Positions 20,414 through 21,750 of a stretch of DNA of 21,750 nucleotides are shown piece by piece. Within the stretch, counting starts at the first letter, position 1. Every line of letters begins with the position of its first letter. Position numbers and translations under genes: made by a program. The notes under the pieces are model-generated. The model was not told the origin of the DNA, ran no database searches, and was given only the letters and a program-made list of their open reading frames with translations. The stretch is from an uncultured Bacteroidales bacterium (GTDB lineage: Bacteria; Bacteroidota; Bacteroidia; Bacteroidales; P3): positions 1-21,750 of the forward strand of contig CALGCG010000059.1 in the NCBI GenBank assembly GCA_937884485.1. The letters run 5' to 3'.

Positions 20414-21750
20414 ATGAACGACAAAATCAGAAAAGAACTTGAAGCGCTGGGCATCACCGGCGTGAAGACTATCCACTACAACCCCTCCTACGAGGAACTC
20501 TTCAACTTTGAAATGGATCCCGCTCTGACGGGCTACGACAAAGGCCAACTCACCGAACTCGGAGCCGTCAATGTGATGACAGGCATCTATACGGGTCGTT
20601 CGCCCAAGGACAAATATATCGTGATGGACGAGAACTCGAAGAACACCGTGTGGTGGACTTCCGAGGAGTACAAGAATGACAACCACCCGATGAGCGAGGC
20701 CGTGTGGGCCCAGATGAAAGACCTTGCCAAGAAGGAGCTCTGCAACAAGGAACTCTTTGTGGTCGACGCTTTCTGCGGTGCCAACAAGGACACCCGCATC
20801 GCCGTGCGTTTCATCATGGAGGTGGCCTGGCAGGCCCACTTCGTGCGCAACATGTTCATCAAGCCCTCCGACGAGGAGCTGAAGAGATTCACCCCGAGCT
20901 TCACGGTCTATACCGCCAGTAAGGCCAAGGTGGAGAACTACAAGGAACTGGGTCTGAACAGCGAGACCTGCGTGGCCTTCAATGTCAGCAGCCGCGAGCA
21001 GGTGATTCTTAACACCTGGTACGGTGGCGAGATGAAGAAGGGTATGTTCTCGATGATGAACTACTACCTGCCTCTCAAGGGCATTGCCGCCATGCACTGC
21101 TCCGCCAACACCGACATGAAGGGTGAGCACACCGCCATCTTCTTCGGCCTGAGCGGCACCGGCAAGACCACCCTCAGCACCGACCCCAAGCGTCTGCTCA
21201 TCGGCGACGACGAGCACGGCTGGGACGACGAGGGCGTCTTCAACTTCGAGGGCGGCTGCTACGCTAAGGTCATCAACCTGGATCCCGAGTCCGAGCCCGA
21301 CATCTACAACGCCATCAAGCGCAACGCTCTGCTGGAGAACGTTACCGTTGATGAAAACGGCAAGTGCGACTTCGCTGACGGCTCCGTCACCGAGAACACC
21401 CGTGTTTCCTATCCCATCAACCACATCGAAAAGATCGTTCGCCCTGTTTCCAAGGGCCCCGATGCCAAGAACGTTATCTTCCTGTCCGCTGACGCATTCG
21501 GCGTTCTGCCTCCCGTTTCCATCCTGACTCCCGAGCAGACCAAGTACTACTTCCTGTCCGGCTTCACTTCCAAGCTGGCTGGTACCGAGCGCGGTATCAC
21601 CGAGCCCACCCCCACCTTCTCCGCTTGCTTCGGCGCAGCTTTCCTGGAGCTGCATCCCACCAAGTACGGCGAAGAGCTGGTCAAGAAGATGGAAAAGTCC
21701 GGCGCCAAGGCTTACCTGGTCAACACCGGCTGGAACGGCACCGGCAAGCG
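20414..21750 (+). CDS. pckA: Phosphoenolpyruvate carboxykinase (ATP), 5' part, cut by window edge
   Basis: Converts oxaloacetate and ATP to PEP and CO2, and in many gut Bacteroidota runs in the PEP-carboxylating direction towards succinate. About 445 of the usual 530-540 codons are present. The family landmarks are visible: GIYTGRSPKDKY (substrate arginine), the LKGIAAMHCSAN stretch, the kinase P-loop GLSGTGKTTLS (245-255), the metal-binding IGDDEHGWDDEGVFNFEGG, and NTGWNGTGKR at the edge. The ATG at 20414 gives the normal MNDKIRKELEALGI start. From about 21260-21340 onward codon choice changes sharply (serine becomes TCC only, valine mainly GTT), although the protein stays family-like. The gene may therefore be a recombinant or the assembly chimeric here. 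Confidence 0.94.
   Translation, partial: MNDKIRKELEALGITGVKTIHYNPSYEELFNFEMDPALTGYDKGQLTELGAVNVMTGIYTGRSPKDKYIVMDENSKNTVWWTSEEYKNDNHPMSEAVWAQMKDLAKKELCNKELFVVDAFCGANKDTRIAVRFIMEVAWQAHFVRNMFIKPSDEELKRFTPSFTVYTASKAKVENYKELGLNSETCVAFNVSSREQVILNTWYGGEMKKGMFSMMNYYLPLKGIAAMHCSANTDMKGEHTAIFFGLSGTGKTTLSTDPKRLLIGDDEHGWDDEGVFNFEGGCYAKVINLDPESEPDIYNAIKRNALLENVTVDENGKCDFADGSVTENTRVSYPINHIEKIVRPVSKGPDAKNVIFLSADAFGVLPPVSILTPEQTKYYFLSGFTSKLAGTERGITEPTPTFSACFGAAFLELHPTKYGEELVKKMEKSGAKAYLVNTGWNGTGK

Overview
The window reads as chromosomal DNA of a GC-rich member of the Bacteroidales (Bacteroidota). The family-level evidence is an ALDH4-type P5C dehydrogenase, ATP-dependent PckA, PPDK and a Mip/FklB-type FKBP. 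The regulatory evidence is several promoters of the Bacteroidota type (TTTG, about 19-20 nt, TAnnTTTG) and the general absence of strong Shine-Dalgarno sequences. I cannot assign a genus from sequence alone. Nearly all genes are housekeeping or core metabolism. There is no phage, transposon, CRISPR array, tRNA or rRNA that I can support.

Layout. 1-1341: the 5' part of anaerobic ribonucleotide reductase nrdD (minus strand), preceded by a well-formed cobalamin riboswitch and a promoter. 1403-1570: a large palindrome built of 11-bp units. 1649-3324: pruA with its promoter. 3352-6181: a minus-strand pair, a GltS-family transporter followed 1 bp later by an outer-membrane beta-barrel protein, ending in a strong terminator. 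6276-7695: a PlsC-type acyltransferase. 7786-7998: a second 11-bp-unit palindrome plus an octamer array. 8052-9747: fklB coupled to a membrane metallophosphoesterase gene that is broken by an in-frame TGA and by a frameshift inside a heptad repeat. 9884-12221: an unrecognised membrane protein, a DUF454/YbaN protein and an MFS transporter (plus strand). 12222-15024: gapA, fabG and a BtuF/FepB-type lipoprotein (minus strand). 15211-17002: mtgA and xerD (plus strand). 17176-17252: a third 11-bp-unit palindrome. 17471-21750: ppdK and pckA (pckA is cut by the window edge).

How the genes fit together. PPDK, PckA and GapA form a PEP/gluconeogenesis-glycolysis node. PruA and the GltS-type carrier both concern glutamate. 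MtgA, FabG, the PlsC-like enzyme and the beta-barrel protein serve the cell envelope. The riboswitch implies that class III ribonucleotide reductase is turned down when B12 is plentiful, which usually means that a B12-dependent RNR is encoded elsewhere.

The most unusual content is not a gene. Most intergenic gaps carry their own short-period tandem array (7, 8, 9 or 11 bp). Three of these share an 11-bp period and an inverted, hairpin-capable layout although their sequences are unrelated. One 7-bp array lies inside a gene and accounts for its frameshift to the exact base. Separately, the 3' part of pckA switches abruptly to a different codon usage, which suggests either a recombinant gene or a chimeric assembly.
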